Source: JAMXLO01 sp963819855
Lineage (GTDB): Bacteria; Pseudomonadota; Alphaproteobacteria; Acetobacterales; Acetobacteraceae
DNA length: 64,000 nucleotides
NCBI GenBank assembly: GCA_963819855.1
Contig: CAWFYC010000020.1
Coordinates: 442,950-506,949, forward strand
Reading direction: 5' to 3'
Made by a program: the position numbers and the translations under genes. The notes under the pieces were generated by a model. The model worked only from the letters and a program-made list of their open reading frames with translations. It did not search any database and had not been told where the DNA came from. The stretch's first letter is position 1. Every line of letters starts with the position of its first letter. Of this stretch, positions 52,847-62,486 are shown in pieces.

Positions 52847-54862
52847 ATGTTGCGCACCCTGCTGATCGCCAATCGTGGCGAGATTGCCTGCCGCATCGCC
52901 CGCACCGCGCGACGCATGGGCATCGCGACCGTCGCCGTGTATTCGGCGGCCGATGCCGAGGCGCTGCACGTGAGGGCCGCGGACCGTGCCGTTCTGATCG
53001 GTCCGGCGCCGGCGCGCGACAGCTACCTCAACATCCCACATATCATTGCAGCGGCAAGGCGCGGCGGTGCGGATGCCATCCATCCCGGCTACGGCTTCCT
53101 GTCGGAGAATCCCGACTTTGCCGAGGCCTGCGCGCAGGCGGGCATCGTCTTCGTCGGACCACCACCGTCGGCGATGCGCGCAATGGGGTCGAAGTCGGCG
53201 GCCAAGACACTGATGGAAAGTTCCGGCGTGCCGTTGCTGCCGGGTTATCACGGCGAGCGACAGGACGCCGCATTCCTTGCCGATCAGGCGAACCGCATCG
53301 GTTTCCCGCTGATGATCAAGGCGGTGTCCGGCGGTGGCGGCCGGGGCATGCGCGTCGTGTCCGGCGCAGCCGAATTCGGCATGGCATTGGAAGCGGCCCG
53401 CCAGGAAGCCGCGTCCGCGTTTGGCGATGACCGCGTGCTGCTCGAACGCTATCTGACGCATCCGCGTCACATCGAAATGCAGGTGTTCGCCGACCGACAC
53501 GGCAACGTCGTACATCTGTTCGAGCGCGACTGCTCGGTGCAGCGCCGGCATCAGAAGGTGATCGAGGAGGCGCCGGCACCTGGTCTCGATGACGATCGCC
53601 GCGCCGCGATGGGACGGGCCGCCATCGCCGCGGCACGTGCTGTCGGTTACGTAGGGGCCGGCACGGTCGAGTTCGTTGCCAATGCGGACGGCTTCTTCTT
53701 CCTGGAGATGAACACTCGCCTCCAGGTCGAACATCCGGTGACCGAGATGATCACCGGCTTCGATCTCGTCGAATGGCAGTTGCGTGTGGGCGCGGGCGAG
53801 CCTCTGCCGGTCGGGCAGGATGCGATCCGAATCAATGGCCATGCGATCGAGGCACGTATCTACGCCGAGGACCCTGCGCGCGACTTCGCACCCTCTATCG
53901 GACGTCTGGCGCTATTTCGCACACCTGAGCCGTCGGCGAACATTCGAACCGATACCGGCTTCGCAACAGACGATGAGGTTTCGGTTCACTACGATGCCAT
54001 GCTCGCCAAATTGATCTGCCGCGGCACCACGCGCGACGAGGCGTTGCAAACACTGCGCCGCGCACTGGCCGATACCGACGTGGTTGGTGTGGCCAGCAAT
54101 CTCGATCTGCTCGGCCGCATCGCGGCGCATCCGGCATTCGCCACCGGTGGTGTGGACACCGGATTCATCGCGCGCCACGGGGAGACGCTGCTCACCCCGC
54201 AGCACGAACCACCGATTGAAGTGCTGGCTGCCGCCGCGCTGTGTGTGCTGATCGATGAAGCCGAAACGGCTGCGAAGCTCGCAACGTCGAGTGCCGATCC
54301 GCACTCGCCGTGGTATTCGCGCGATCACTGGTGGTCGAACGCCACGTTTGAGCGTGAATTGCCGTTCATCGCCGATGGAGTGTCGATGCCGGTCAAGCTG
54401 CGCGGCGACGGCATCGGATGGCAGTTGACGATCGGCGGTCAGCGCATCGCTGCCAAGGCAACGCGGACACGCGACGGCCGTATGGCGATGGCGCTGGACG
54501 ATGTGCGCGAACTCGTGTCGGTCATGCATGTCGGCAACACCGTGACGGTTCGCCGCAACGGCGAGACGTGGCGGCTGCAACTGCCCGACCCGATGGCCTC
54601 GGCCGCCGAGGAAGACGATGCCGGCGGCAGGCTTGTCGCGCCGATCCCGGGCCAGGTCACGCAGGTGGTGGCCGAGCCGGGGATGGAAGTGACGCGCGGT
54701 CAGGTCATGGTGGTGCTGGAGGCGATGAAGACGGTGTTCCGCCTCGCCGCGCCGGCCGACGGTGTCGTCGCGACCGTTTCCTGCCAGGCCGGCGACAGCG
54801 TCGTCGAAGGCCAGGTTCTGGTCGGCTTTGTCGAAGGCGACCCTGCCACCCCGACCGCATGA
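52847..54862 (+). CDS. liuD: 3-methylcrotonyl-CoA carboxylase, biotin-carrying subunit
   Basis: Alpha subunit of 671 residues with biotin carboxylase N- (LLIANRGEIACRIARTARRMGI), ATP-grasp (MIKAVSGGGGRGMRVV; EMNTRLQVEHPVTEMITGFDLVEWQLRVGAGEPL) and C-terminal domains, a BT linker, and a biotinyl domain with the acceptor Lys in VVLEAMKTVFRL (AMKT in place of AMKM). The GTG at 52841 overlapping the liuB stop (ATGTGA) is an alternative start; the ATG 6 bases later is the family start MLRTLLIANRGE. Confidence 0.96.
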   Translation: MLRTLLIANRGEIACRIARTARRMGIATVAVYSAADAEALHVRAADRAVLIGPAPARDSYLNIPHIIAAARRGGADAIHPGYGFLSENPDFAEACAQAGIVFVGPPPSAMRAMGSKSAAKTLMESSGVPLLPGYHGERQDAAFLADQANRIGFPLMIKAVSGGGGRGMRVVSGAAEFGMALEAARQEAASAFGDDRVLLERYLTHPRHIEMQVFADRHGNVVHLFERDCSVQRRHQKVIEEAPAPGLDDDRRAAMGRAAIAAARAVGYVGAGTVEFVANADGFFFLEMNTRLQVEHPVTEMITGFDLVEWQLRVGAGEPLPVGQDAIRINGHAIEARIYAEDPARDFAPSIGRLALFRTPEPSANIRTDTGFATDDEVSVHYDAMLAKLICRGTTRDEALQTLRRALADTDVVGVASNLDLLGRIAAHPAFATGGVDTGFIARHGETLLTPQHEPPIEVLAAAALCVLIDEAETAAKLATSSADPHSPWYSRDHWWSNATFERELPFIADGVSMPVKLRGDGIGWQLTIGGQRIAAKATRTRDGRMAMALDDVRELVSVMHVGNTVTVRRNGETWRLQLPDPMASAAEEDDAGGRLVAPIPGQVTQVVAEPGMEVTRGQVMVVLEAMKTVFRLAAPADGVVATVSCQAGDSVVEGQVLVGFVEGDPATPTA

Positions 54863-54965
54863 TGGCTGTTGCATCAATTCGCGCGGCATGGCCACAGTGG
54901 ACCGCCCGGCGGCCGGAGTGCCGTGATTGGGCGTGTGGCTATTCCGTGAGAAGGACAGGAACTCG

Positions 54966-56171
54966 ATGACCGGAAGGAAAGCGTATCTGGCCGCGGCCAT
55001 ATTTGCCGCTGCCGTAACGACAGGCGCGACGGCAGCGGACACACCAGGTGTCACCGCAACCGAAATCAAGATCGGCAACACCGTTCCCTATAGCGGTCCC
55101 GCATCATCCTACAGCGTGCTCGGCAAGCTGGAGAGCGCATATTTCGGCATGATGAACGAAAAGGGCGGCGTCGCGGGCCACAAGATCAATTTCATCTCAC
55201 TCGACGACAACTACAGCCCGCCGAAGACGGTGGAACAGATCCGCCGCCTGGTCGAAGAGGAGCAGGTCGCATTCACCTTCGCCACGCTCGGCACACCGAC
55301 CAACAGCGCGATCGTGCGCTACATGAACCAGAAGAAGGTGCCGCAGCTGTTCGTCTCGACCGGCGCCGACAAATGGGGCGACTACAAGCAGACGCCGTGG
55401 ACGATCGGCTGGCAGCCCAGCTACCGCACCGAGGCGCAGATCTACACCAAGTACATGCTGCAGCAGCACCCGGGGGCGAAGCTGGCGATCCTGTATCAGA
55501 ACGATGACTTCGGAAAGGACTACCCGAACGGCGTAAAGGACGTGCTGGGCGACAAGTTCGACAAGACGGTGGTGACCGCCACCTATGAGACCACCGATCC
55601 AACCATCGACAGCCAGATCACCACGTTGCAGGCTTCGGGTGCGGACGTTCTGCTGGTCGCCGCGATTCCCAAGTTCGCCGCGCAGGCGATCCGCAAGGTG
55701 CATGATCTGAACTGGAAGCCGATGTTCTTCCTGTCGAACGTCGCTATTTCGGTGGGTGCGGTGATGAAGCCGGCAGGTCCGGAAAACGGCATCGGGATCA
55801 TCAGCGCCGCCTATCTGAAGGACTCGTCCGATCCTACCTGGAAGGACGATGCGGGCATGAATGAGTGGCGCGCCTTCATGGACAAATACATGCCTGGTGC
55901 CGACCAGACCGATGGCGGCTACATCGCGGCATATGGCCTGTGCAAGACCATGCAGCAGGTGCTGGAGCAGGCGAATGGAGACTTCTCGCGAGCCAACATC
56001 ATGAAGCAGGTCACGTCCCTGCATGATGTCGAGAATCCAGTGCTGCTGCCTGGCATCAAGATCAACACCAGTCCGACCAACTACCACCCCATCACGGCGA
56101 TGCAGTTGGAGAAATGGGATGGCAAGACCTGGGAGCTGTTCGGCAGCGTGATTCAAGGCGCCGGGTCCTGA
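54966..56171 (+). CDS. Branched-chain amino-acid-type ABC substrate-binding protein
   Basis: Periplasmic-binding-protein type I of 401 residues with signal peptide (MTGRKAYLAAAIFAAAVTTGATAA) and the Leu/Ile/Val-binding pattern: VTATEIKIGNTVPYSGPASSYSVLGKLESAYFGMMNEKGGVAGHKINFISLDDNYSPPKTVEQIRRLVEEEQVAFTF. No permease or ATPase gene follows, so it is an orphan binding protein. Its position after the leucine-degradation genes suggests a related ligand, which is inference. Confidence 0.92.
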   Translation: MTGRKAYLAAAIFAAAVTTGATAADTPGVTATEIKIGNTVPYSGPASSYSVLGKLESAYFGMMNEKGGVAGHKINFISLDDNYSPPKTVEQIRRLVEEEQVAFTFATLGTPTNSAIVRYMNQKKVPQLFVSTGADKWGDYKQTPWTIGWQPSYRTEAQIYTKYMLQQHPGAKLAILYQNDDFGKDYPNGVKDVLGDKFDKTVVTATYETTDPTIDSQITTLQASGADVLLVAAIPKFAAQAIRKVHDLNWKPMFFLSNVAISVGAVMKPAGPENGIGIISAAYLKDSSDPTWKDDAGMNEWRAFMDKYMPGADQTDGGYIAAYGLCKTMQQVLEQANGDFSRANIMKQVTSLHDVENPVLLPGIKINTSPTNYHPITAMQLEKWDGKTWELFGSVIQGAGS

Positions 56172-56238
56172 GGTCTTTGGACGCGGTGGTTCGCCACCGC
56201 GTCCAAGCCTTCATTCCAGACCTGTGGGAAACCCGGCG

Positions 56239-57627
56239 ATGGACATACTGAATGTCGTCGTTCTCATGCTGGAGAACCGTTCGTTCGACTGCATGTTCGG
56301 CAGGTTGCAAGACTTGCTGCCCGGGATCGATGGACTGACCGGCGACGAGAGCAACATCTGGCATGGTGGCAACGACGCGAACATCAAGGTCTGGAATGAC
56401 CCGGGGCTGACCTCGATCACCGCGACCATCCCTGATCCCGATCCGGGCGAGCGGTACGCCGACATCGCGGTGCAACTGAACGGCCGCGACGGTAATTCGC
56501 CGATGGGCGGCTTTGTCGACAACTATATGGCGCAGCGGCCGGCAGACAGGCCGTACGACCCAAAGGCGGTAATGCACCACTTCACGCCGGATCAGGTGCC
56601 TGTGCTCACTCGGCTTGCCACCGAATTCGGCGTCTCTGACCGCTGGTTTGCATCGGCACCATGCCAGACCTGGCCCAACCGGTTCTTTGCCCATACGGGC
56701 ACGGCGGCAGGCTACGTCAACAACGACCCGCCCCACTTCCCTTACAAGATGCCGACCGTGTTCGGCCGGCTGGCCGAGAAGCACTGCGACTGGCGCGTCT
56801 ATTTCCACGACGTACCGCAGGCGTCGACGCTGGCGACCCTATGGGATGACGTTCCCAGACACTTTCGTTTCTTCAATGCATTCCTCGCCGATGCCGCGGC
56901 CGGCGCGTTGCCGAACTACAGCTTCATCGAGCCTCGCTATTTCACCGACAAGGTGCTGAATGTCATTCCCAACGACATGCACCCGCCGCATAACATCATC
57001 TACGGCGAGCAGTTGGTGGCGCAGGTCTACAACGCGGTGCGGTCAGGACCCAAATGGCAGCAGACTCTTCTGATCGTAGCGTATGATGAACATGGCGGCT
57101 GCTATGACCATGTCCCGCCGCCGACTGCGGTCCCACCAACCAATGACGATGCCGACCGGAGGTTCAACCGGTATGGCGTGCGCGTGCCGGCAGTGATCGT
57201 GTCACCGTATGTGCGCAAGGGCAGCATTATCCGCCCGCGCGGCGCGACGCCGTTCGATCACACCACCATCGCATCGACGTTGCGCGCACTGTACGGTATT
57301 CGGCCGCTCACGGCGCGTGACGCGGCGGCACCCGATCTGCTGGGTGCGCTGGATGCGCAGGTCAGCAACAACGGCCCGGACCGGATCGTGGCGCCCGCAC
57401 CTCCGCCCGCCGTTCCTGAAGTTGCTCGCGTGGCGAGCAAACCACCCAACGATCTGCAGCGGAGCCTGTCGAACGCGACCGCCCTGCTGCCGACAATGGG
57501 AGCCAATGTCGCAGCTCACATCCAGCGGCTGACCGACGCGCCGTTGCAACTGCCGCCGCACGATTCTGTCGAGCAGGCGACTGCGGCTGTGGCGGCTCAC
57601 ATCAGAGCATTCCTGGGCATCGCGTGA
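56239..57627 (+). CDS. Phospholipase C/acid phosphatase-family phosphoesterase
   Basis: Alkaline-phosphatase-superfamily enzyme of 462 residues. Metal/active-site segments LMLENRSFDCMFG, GVSDRWFASAPCQTWPNRFFAHTGTAAG, YSFIEPRY and YDEHGGCYDHVPPP match the PLC/AcpA family. Relatives are usually exported by Tat; this one shows no signal peptide, starting MDILNVVVLMLENRSFD directly at the first active-site strand. The start at ATG 56239 has GGGAA nearby; GTG 56224 adds five residues. Substrate not determined. Confidence 0.9.
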   Translation: MDILNVVVLMLENRSFDCMFGRLQDLLPGIDGLTGDESNIWHGGNDANIKVWNDPGLTSITATIPDPDPGERYADIAVQLNGRDGNSPMGGFVDNYMAQRPADRPYDPKAVMHHFTPDQVPVLTRLATEFGVSDRWFASAPCQTWPNRFFAHTGTAAGYVNNDPPHFPYKMPTVFGRLAEKHCDWRVYFHDVPQASTLATLWDDVPRHFRFFNAFLADAAAGALPNYSFIEPRYFTDKVLNVIPNDMHPPHNIIYGEQLVAQVYNAVRSGPKWQQTLLIVAYDEHGGCYDHVPPPTAVPPTNDDADRRFNRYGVRVPAVIVSPYVRKGSIIRPRGATPFDHTTIASTLRALYGIRPLTARDAAAPDLLGALDAQVSNNGPDRIVAPAPPPAVPEVARVASKPPNDLQRSLSNATALLPTMGANVAAHIQRLTDAPLQLPPHDSVEQATAAVAAHIRAFLGIA

Positions 57628-57697
57628 CCGCTGTGCGGGTTTGACAATCCCGTTGGCAGGCGGACAGTCTGCCCCGCCCGTAGCAGGAGACTGAGCC

Positions 57698-59488
57698 ATG
57701 CCCGCAGATGACGGCGACGGGAGGCGGCTGCGCTCGCGCCGCTGGTTCGACGAACCCGCCGATCCCGCGATGACCGCGCTCTATCTCGAGCGCTACATGA
57801 ACTACGGCATCACCCCCGATGAACTGCGCGGCGGCAAGCCGATCATCGGCATCGCCCAGACCGGCTCCGACCTGTCACCGTGCAACCGGCATCACATCGA
57901 GTTGGCGAGCCGCGTGCGCGACGGCATCCGTGCCGCCGGCGGCGTGCCGCTGGAATTCCCGATGCATCCGATCCAGGAGACCGGCAAGCGGCCGACCGCG
58001 GCGTTGGATCGCAACCTGGCGTATCTGTCGCTGGTGGAAGTGCTGCACGGCTATCCGATCGACGGCGTGGTGCTGACCACCGGCTGCGACAAGACCACGC
58101 CTGCCTGCCTGATGGGTGCCGCGACCGTGAACATCCCCGCGATCGTGCTGTCCGGCGGGCCAATGCTGGACGGCTGGTGGCAAGGGCGCCTGTCCGGTTC
58201 CGGCACGATCGTGTGGGAGGGCCGCAAGCTCTTCGCGGAGGGCAAGATCGGCTACGACGAGTTCATGGCGATGGTGTCGTCGTCCGCACCGTCGGTCGGC
58301 CACTGCAACACGATGGGCACGGCGACGTCGATGAACTCGCTGGCGGAAACGCTCGGCATGTCGCTGCCTGGCTGCGCGGCAATTCCCGCACCGTATCGCG
58401 AACGCGGCTGGATGGCCTACGAGACCGGCAAGCGCATCGTCGATATGGTGCAGGAGAACCTGCGGCCGTCCGACATCATGACCAAGGCCGCATTCGAGAA
58501 TGCGGTCGTTGCCGCTGCCGCGCTGGGTGCTTCGTCGAACTGTCCGATCCACATGGTGGCGATCGCGCGTCACATGGGAGTGGAGCACACGCTGGACGAC
58601 TGGCAGCGGCTGGGGCCGGAGATTCCGTTGCTGGTGGACCTACAGCCGGCGGGACGGTTCCTCGGGGAGAAGTTCCATCGCGCGGGCGGCGTGCCCGCGG
58701 TGCTGAAGGAGCTGCTGGCCGCGGGGCGTTTGCACGGCGACGCGATGACCGTCACCGGCAAGACACTGGCAGAGAATCTGCGCGGCGTGCCCGACGGCGA
58801 TCGCGAGGTGATCCGCTCCTACGGCAAACCGATGCAGGAGGCAGCCGGCTACGTGGTGATGTCCGGCAATCTGTTCGACAGCGCGGTGATGAAGATGTGC
58901 GTGATCGATCAGGATTTCCGCCGGCGCTTTCTGTCGAATCCCGAGCGGCCGAACGTGTTCGAAGGCAAGGCGATCGTGTTCGAAGGCCCGGAGGACTACC
59001 ATCACCGCATCGAGGATCCCGATCTCGGCGTCGAGGAGCAGTCGGTGCTGATCATCCGCAACTGTGGTCCGGTCGGTTATCCGGGCAGTGCCGAGGTGGT
59101 GAACATGCAGCCGCCGGCGTCGCTGCTGAAGCGCGGGATCATGACGCTGCCGACCATGGGTGACGGGCGGCAGTCCGGCACGTCGGGTTCGCCTTCGATT
59201 CTGAATGTGTCACCTGAAGCTGCCGTGGGTGGCGGGTTGGCGCTGCTGAAGACCGGCGACCGCATCCGTATCGATCTCAACAAACGCAAGGTCGATGTGC
59301 TGTTGCCGCCGGGCGAGTTGGAAGCGCGGCGCGGCGCGTGGCAGCCGCCGAAGCTGGCCAACATGACGCCGTGGGAGGAAATCTATCGCTCGATGGTTGG
59401 CCAGCTTGGCGCCGGCGCCTGTTTGGAGCCGGCAACGTTGTATCTCAACGTGATCGAGACGCGCGGAGAATCGCGCAACAACCACTGA
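57698..59488 (+). CDS. IlvD/Edd-family sugar-acid dehydratase
   Basis: [Fe-S] dehydratase of 596 residues. Cys ligands in SDLSPCNRHH, TTGCDKTTPACLMG and VGHCNTMGTATSMNSLAETLGMSLPGCA; C-terminal GTSGSPSILNVSPEAAVGGGLALLKTGDRIRIDLNKRKVDVLL. The sequence is of the L-arabinonate/D-xylonate dehydratase branch (IlvD/Edd, not dihydroxyacid dehydratase of valine synthesis, which has a different spacing). With the SDR and FAH hydrolase at 61.7-63.3 kb it may form a non-phosphorylative sugar-acid pathway. Confidence 0.92.
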   Translation: MPADDGDGRRLRSRRWFDEPADPAMTALYLERYMNYGITPDELRGGKPIIGIAQTGSDLSPCNRHHIELASRVRDGIRAAGGVPLEFPMHPIQETGKRPTAALDRNLAYLSLVEVLHGYPIDGVVLTTGCDKTTPACLMGAATVNIPAIVLSGGPMLDGWWQGRLSGSGTIVWEGRKLFAEGKIGYDEFMAMVSSSAPSVGHCNTMGTATSMNSLAETLGMSLPGCAAIPAPYRERGWMAYETGKRIVDMVQENLRPSDIMTKAAFENAVVAAAALGASSNCPIHMVAIARHMGVEHTLDDWQRLGPEIPLLVDLQPAGRFLGEKFHRAGGVPAVLKELLAAGRLHGDAMTVTGKTLAENLRGVPDGDREVIRSYGKPMQEAAGYVVMSGNLFDSAVMKMCVIDQDFRRRFLSNPERPNVFEGKAIVFEGPEDYHHRIEDPDLGVEEQSVLIIRNCGPVGYPGSAEVVNMQPPASLLKRGIMTLPTMGDGRQSGTSGSPSILNVSPEAAVGGGLALLKTGDRIRIDLNKRKVDVLLPPGELEARRGAWQPPKLANMTPWEEIYRSMVGQLGAGACLEPATLYLNVIETRGESRNNH

Positions 59489-59494
59489 GGTGCA

Positions 59495-59869
59495 TCACCA
59501 AAGTCTTGTTACCCCATAAGCGTCAAACACCGTGTCAGCACTGACCAGTTGAAGCCCGTTCACAAGTGACTGAGCAATGAGGAGACGATCGAACGGATCT
59601 TTATGGTGAAACGGCAACGAGATCAGTTGCGCCGTGTGCGGCACGTCCACGGGCAAGACGCGGAAAACCGCATTTCGCATTCCAGCCTGCCAAAACGTCG
59701 CAAAGTCAATCTGAAGACGATACCTGCCCAAACTGATCTTGATGGCTATCTCCCAGTGGCTGGCGGGACTGACATAGATCTCGTTCGCTAGATCCTGGAT
59801 TGCCGCCATGGCAGTTCGGCTCAGCTGCGGATCGTCGAGAACAAACCACAGAAAGGCATGCGTATCCAA
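59495..59869 (-). CDS. VapC-like PIN-domain toxin
   Basis: PIN-domain RNase-type toxin, 124 residues: acidic residues in MDTHAFLWFVLDDPQLSR, SPASHWEIAIKISLGRY, and HKDPFDRLLIAQSLVNGLQLVSADTVFDAYGV. The frame begins with TTG 59869; a CTG at 59881 overlapping the antitoxin stop (CTGA) would give MNLLLDTHAFLWF, the usual VapC N-terminus, and is probably the true start if rare CTG initiation is used. Directly downstream of its antitoxin; ends 6 bases from the convergent dehydratase gene. Confidence 0.87.
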   Translation of the reverse strand: MDTHAFLWFVLDDPQLSRTAMAAIQDLANEIYVSPASHWEIAIKISLGRYRLQIDFATFWQAGMRNAVFRVLPVDVPHTAQLISLPFHHKDPFDRLLIAQSLVNGLQLVSADTVFDAYGVTRLW

Positions 59870-59877
59870 CAGCAGAT

Positions 59878-60111
59878 TCAGGGCAGATACTCCTTGAAGT
59901 GCTCCAGAACAGCGTCGTCCCCATCGTCCAGAATTTCGAGCATCCCTTTGCAGGCGCCCGGTCGCCTCCCGCCGCGCGGAAGCACCCCCGCGACAATGCG
60001 AGCGAGGTACCGTCCGCCGTCCGTCAGTACGATTTCGTCGTCAGGCCCGAGTTCACGAACCATCTCAACGAGTTGTTCGACAGCCTCCTGGATGGAAATT
60101 GTCACTACCAT
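59878..60111 (-). CDS. Prevent-host-death/VapB-like antitoxin
   Basis: The 77-residue protein starts MVVTISIQEAVEQLVEMVRELGPDDEIVLTDGGRYLARIVAGVLP, typical of Phd/YefM-type antitoxins (a beta-alpha N-terminal DNA-binding fold with a disordered C-terminus that wraps the toxin). ATG 60111 has GGAG 7 bases upstream; the longer frame from 60318 is an antisense shadow. It likely represses its own promoter in 60112-60344. Confidence 0.85.
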   Translation of the reverse strand: MVVTISIQEAVEQLVEMVRELGPDDEIVLTDGGRYLARIVAGVLPRGGRRPGACKGMLEILDDGDDAVLEHFKEYLP

Positions 60112-60344
60112 AGCACGCTCCGGGGACATCATATTCGAACCGGCGACCGACTTCCATCCGGCGATCGGACGACCCTGATCTTGGTAGCGATGGGCCGAAT
60201 CGACGGGTACTGGGGGTTCCTGCTTTGTTCGCGAGACGCTGGACTGCCTGCGTGGAACGCCGTGACGCCGCAGCAAGGGTGCCCCCGCCGCGGCGCATCG
60301 CCGGGCGGGGGCTCTCATATATAGTTCGGCTGCGTGGAGGACTG

Positions 60345-60518
60345 GTGCCGAAGGGTATATCCGTCCCCGAATTGGCGAAATCAGCAGGAATCGCCGGCCC
60401 TACTCTTTACGGGATTGAGAGTGGCAAGTTTCAGAATCCGCAGGCTGCCAAGAAAAACGACTTGGCAAAGGCTCTGCACGCTGCCACTCCGCCACCCGCA
60501 CGGGGATCAGTGCTTTGA
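60345..60518 (+). CDS. Small XRE-family helix-turn-helix protein
   Basis: 57 residues: VPKGISVPELAKSAGIAGPTLYGIESGKFQNPQAAKKNDLAKALHA, a single Cro/C1-type HTH. The start is the GTG at 60345, which has GGAGG 4 bases upstream; the longer frame from 60225 gives no recognisable domain. It may regulate the divergent toxin-antitoxin pair or the downstream gene. Short length leaves some doubt that it is intact. Confidence 0.6.
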   Translation: MPKGISVPELAKSAGIAGPTLYGIESGKFQNPQAAKKNDLAKALHAATPPPARGSVL

Positions 60519-60624
60519 CGGGATTCAACCTCATCAACAAACAAGGTGTAAAGTCACGTCATTGAAGGTCGCGGCAAGAGATTACCCTAACCGTTCACCC
60601 GACTGATTCACCAAGGACCCAAAC

Positions 60625-61695
60625 ATGCAGTTCGGCATCGCCATCCCCACCGCCGCCAACTCCTGGCGCCTGGTGCGCCGCGCGGAAGAGCTCGGCTTCT
60701 CCCACGCCTGGTTCTTCGACACGCAGATGCTGAGCGCCGATCCGTTCGTCGCCATGGCTGCGGCAGCGATGAAGACGACGCGCATCAAACTCGGCACCGG
60801 CGTGCTGATCCCCTCCAACCGCATCGCGCCGGTCGCCGCCAATGCATTCGCCTCGCTGAACAAGCTGGCGCCGGGCCGCATCGCATTCGGCGTCAGTACC
60901 GGCTTCACCGGCCGTCGCACCATGGGCCTCGGCGCGGTGAAGCTCGCGGATCTGGAGGAATACATCCGGATCGTCCAATCCCTATGGCGCGGCGAAACCG
61001 TCGAGATGGAGCTGGAGGGCAAGCGACGGCCAATCCGCATGCTCAACCCCGAACTCGGCCTGATCAACACGCACGACCCTATCCCGCTGTTCATCGCCGC
61101 CTCCGGCCCGCGTGCGCGCAAGCTCGCGGCAAAGCTTGGCGCCGGCTGGATCGACAACGTCGCCGACGTAGAACGCGGCACGGCGACGCTGGTACAGATG
61201 CAGACGACGTGGCAGCAGACCGGGCGCTCGCACGATGAGTTGCAGGCGGTTGCCTGGATCGGCGGCGCGGTGCTGGAGGAAGGCGAGCCCGTCGATGGTC
61301 CCCGCGGCATGGCGCTCGGCGGACCACGCGCGGCAATGCTGCTGCATCGCGCGGCGGACACCGCACTGGCCGGACATCCCGCGCCGCTCGCGATGCGGCC
61401 GGAATTCGCCGCATCGGTGGAGGCCTATGTTGCGCACGCGCGGAGCTTCGCGCCGGCAAACGCCTATTATCTGTCCAACCACCGCGGCCATCTGATGTTC
61501 GTCCGCCCCAACGAACGCCCGTTTATCACCGCGGAAATGATCCGCAGCACGTCGTTCATCGGCACTGCGACGGACCTGACGCAGCGCATTGCCGCACTGG
61601 CCGATGCGGGCTTTACCCAGGTGGTGTTCTCAATCCCGCCAGGCCAGGAGCACGCGATCGAGGACTGGGGGCGCATCCGCCGGGCCTTCCGCTGA
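60625..61695 (+). CDS. Luciferase-like (LLM class) oxidoreductase
   Basis: The 356-residue TIM-barrel enzyme starts MQFGIAIPTAANSWRLVRRAEELGFSHAWFFDTQMLSADPFVAMAAAAMKTTRIKLGTGVLIPSNRIAPVAANAFASLNKLAPGRIAFGVSTG. The pattern resembles F420-dependent or 5,10-methylenetetrahydromethanopterin reductase-like members. Third such gene in the window. First of three co-directional genes with the SDR and FAH hydrolase. Confidence 0.92.
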   Translation: MQFGIAIPTAANSWRLVRRAEELGFSHAWFFDTQMLSADPFVAMAAAAMKTTRIKLGTGVLIPSNRIAPVAANAFASLNKLAPGRIAFGVSTGFTGRRTMGLGAVKLADLEEYIRIVQSLWRGETVEMELEGKRRPIRMLNPELGLINTHDPIPLFIAASGPRARKLAAKLGAGWIDNVADVERGTATLVQMQTTWQQTGRSHDELQAVAWIGGAVLEEGEPVDGPRGMALGGPRAAMLLHRAADTALAGHPAPLAMRPEFAASVEAYVAHARSFAPANAYYLSNHRGHLMFVRPNERPFITAEMIRSTSFIGTATDLTQRIAALADAGFTQVVFSIPPGQEHAIEDWGRIRRAFR

Positions 61696-61724
61696 CAACC
61701 GAAACCTTCTATCGGAGGCCAACC

Positions 61725-62474
61725 ATGCCGGGTCCGCTCGCCGACAAGACCGCCTTCGTGACCGCCGCCGGCCAGGGCATCGGCCGCGCCACCGCGCTCG
61801 CCTTTGCCGCCGCGGGCGCACGGGTGATCGCGACCGACATCGATGCGGCGAAGCTGCAGGCCATCGCGACCGACAGTATTCGTACTGGCGGGCTCGATGT
61901 GCTGAGCGCCGATGCGATCATGCAGGCGGCACGCGATGCCGGCCCAATCGACATCCTGTTCAACTGCGCCGGTCTGGTTCACCAAGGCACGTTGCTGGAC
62001 GCGAAACAAGACGAGTGGGCGCTGGCGTTCGATCTGAACGTGCGCTCGATGTTCCACACGATGCAGGCATTTGTGCCCGCCATGATCGCACGCGGCGGCG
62101 GCGTGATCCTGAACATGGCGTCGGTGGCGAGCAGCCTGAAGGGCGTGCCGAACCGCTTCATATACAGCGCCACCAAGGCGGCGGTGATCGGCATGACGCG
62201 GTCGGTGGCGGCCGATTTCATCAAGCAGGGCATACGCTGCAATTGTCTGTGCCCCGGCACGGTCCTGACGCCAAGCCTGGAGGAGCGGATAGCGGAGAAC
62301 GCGGCCCAGGCGGGATCGGTACAGGCGGCACGTCAGGCATTCGTCGATCGTCAACCGATGGGCCGGCTCGGTGCACCGGAAGAGATCGCCCAGCTCGCGG
62401 TGTACCTCGCGTCCGACGCCGCGCAGTTCATCACCGGCCAGGCCGTCGTGATCGACGGTGGGCTTACGCTGTAA
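61725..62474 (+). CDS. SDR, likely 2-keto-3-deoxy-L-fuconate/rhamnonate 4-dehydrogenase
   Basis: Classical SDR, 249 residues, with the segments characteristic of the DHRS6/BDH2-like branch: KTAFVTAAGQGIGRATALAFAAAGARVIATDID, PIDILFNCAGLVHQGTLLDA, ILNMASVASSLKGVPNRFIYSATKAAVIGMTRSVAADF and RCNCLCPGTVLTPSLEERI. This branch includes 2-keto-3-deoxy-L-fuconate dehydrogenase. Catalytic Ser-Tyr-Lys present. The following FAH hydrolase supports the assignment. Starts 29 bases after the luciferase-like gene. Confidence 0.85.
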   Translation: MPGPLADKTAFVTAAGQGIGRATALAFAAAGARVIATDIDAAKLQAIATDSIRTGGLDVLSADAIMQAARDAGPIDILFNCAGLVHQGTLLDAKQDEWALAFDLNVRSMFHTMQAFVPAMIARGGGVILNMASVASSLKGVPNRFIYSATKAAVIGMTRSVAADFIKQGIRCNCLCPGTVLTPSLEERIAENAAQAGSVQAARQAFVDRQPMGRLGAPEEIAQLAVYLASDAAQFITGQAVVIDGGLTL

Positions 62475-62486
62475 GGGAGCAAGCAC

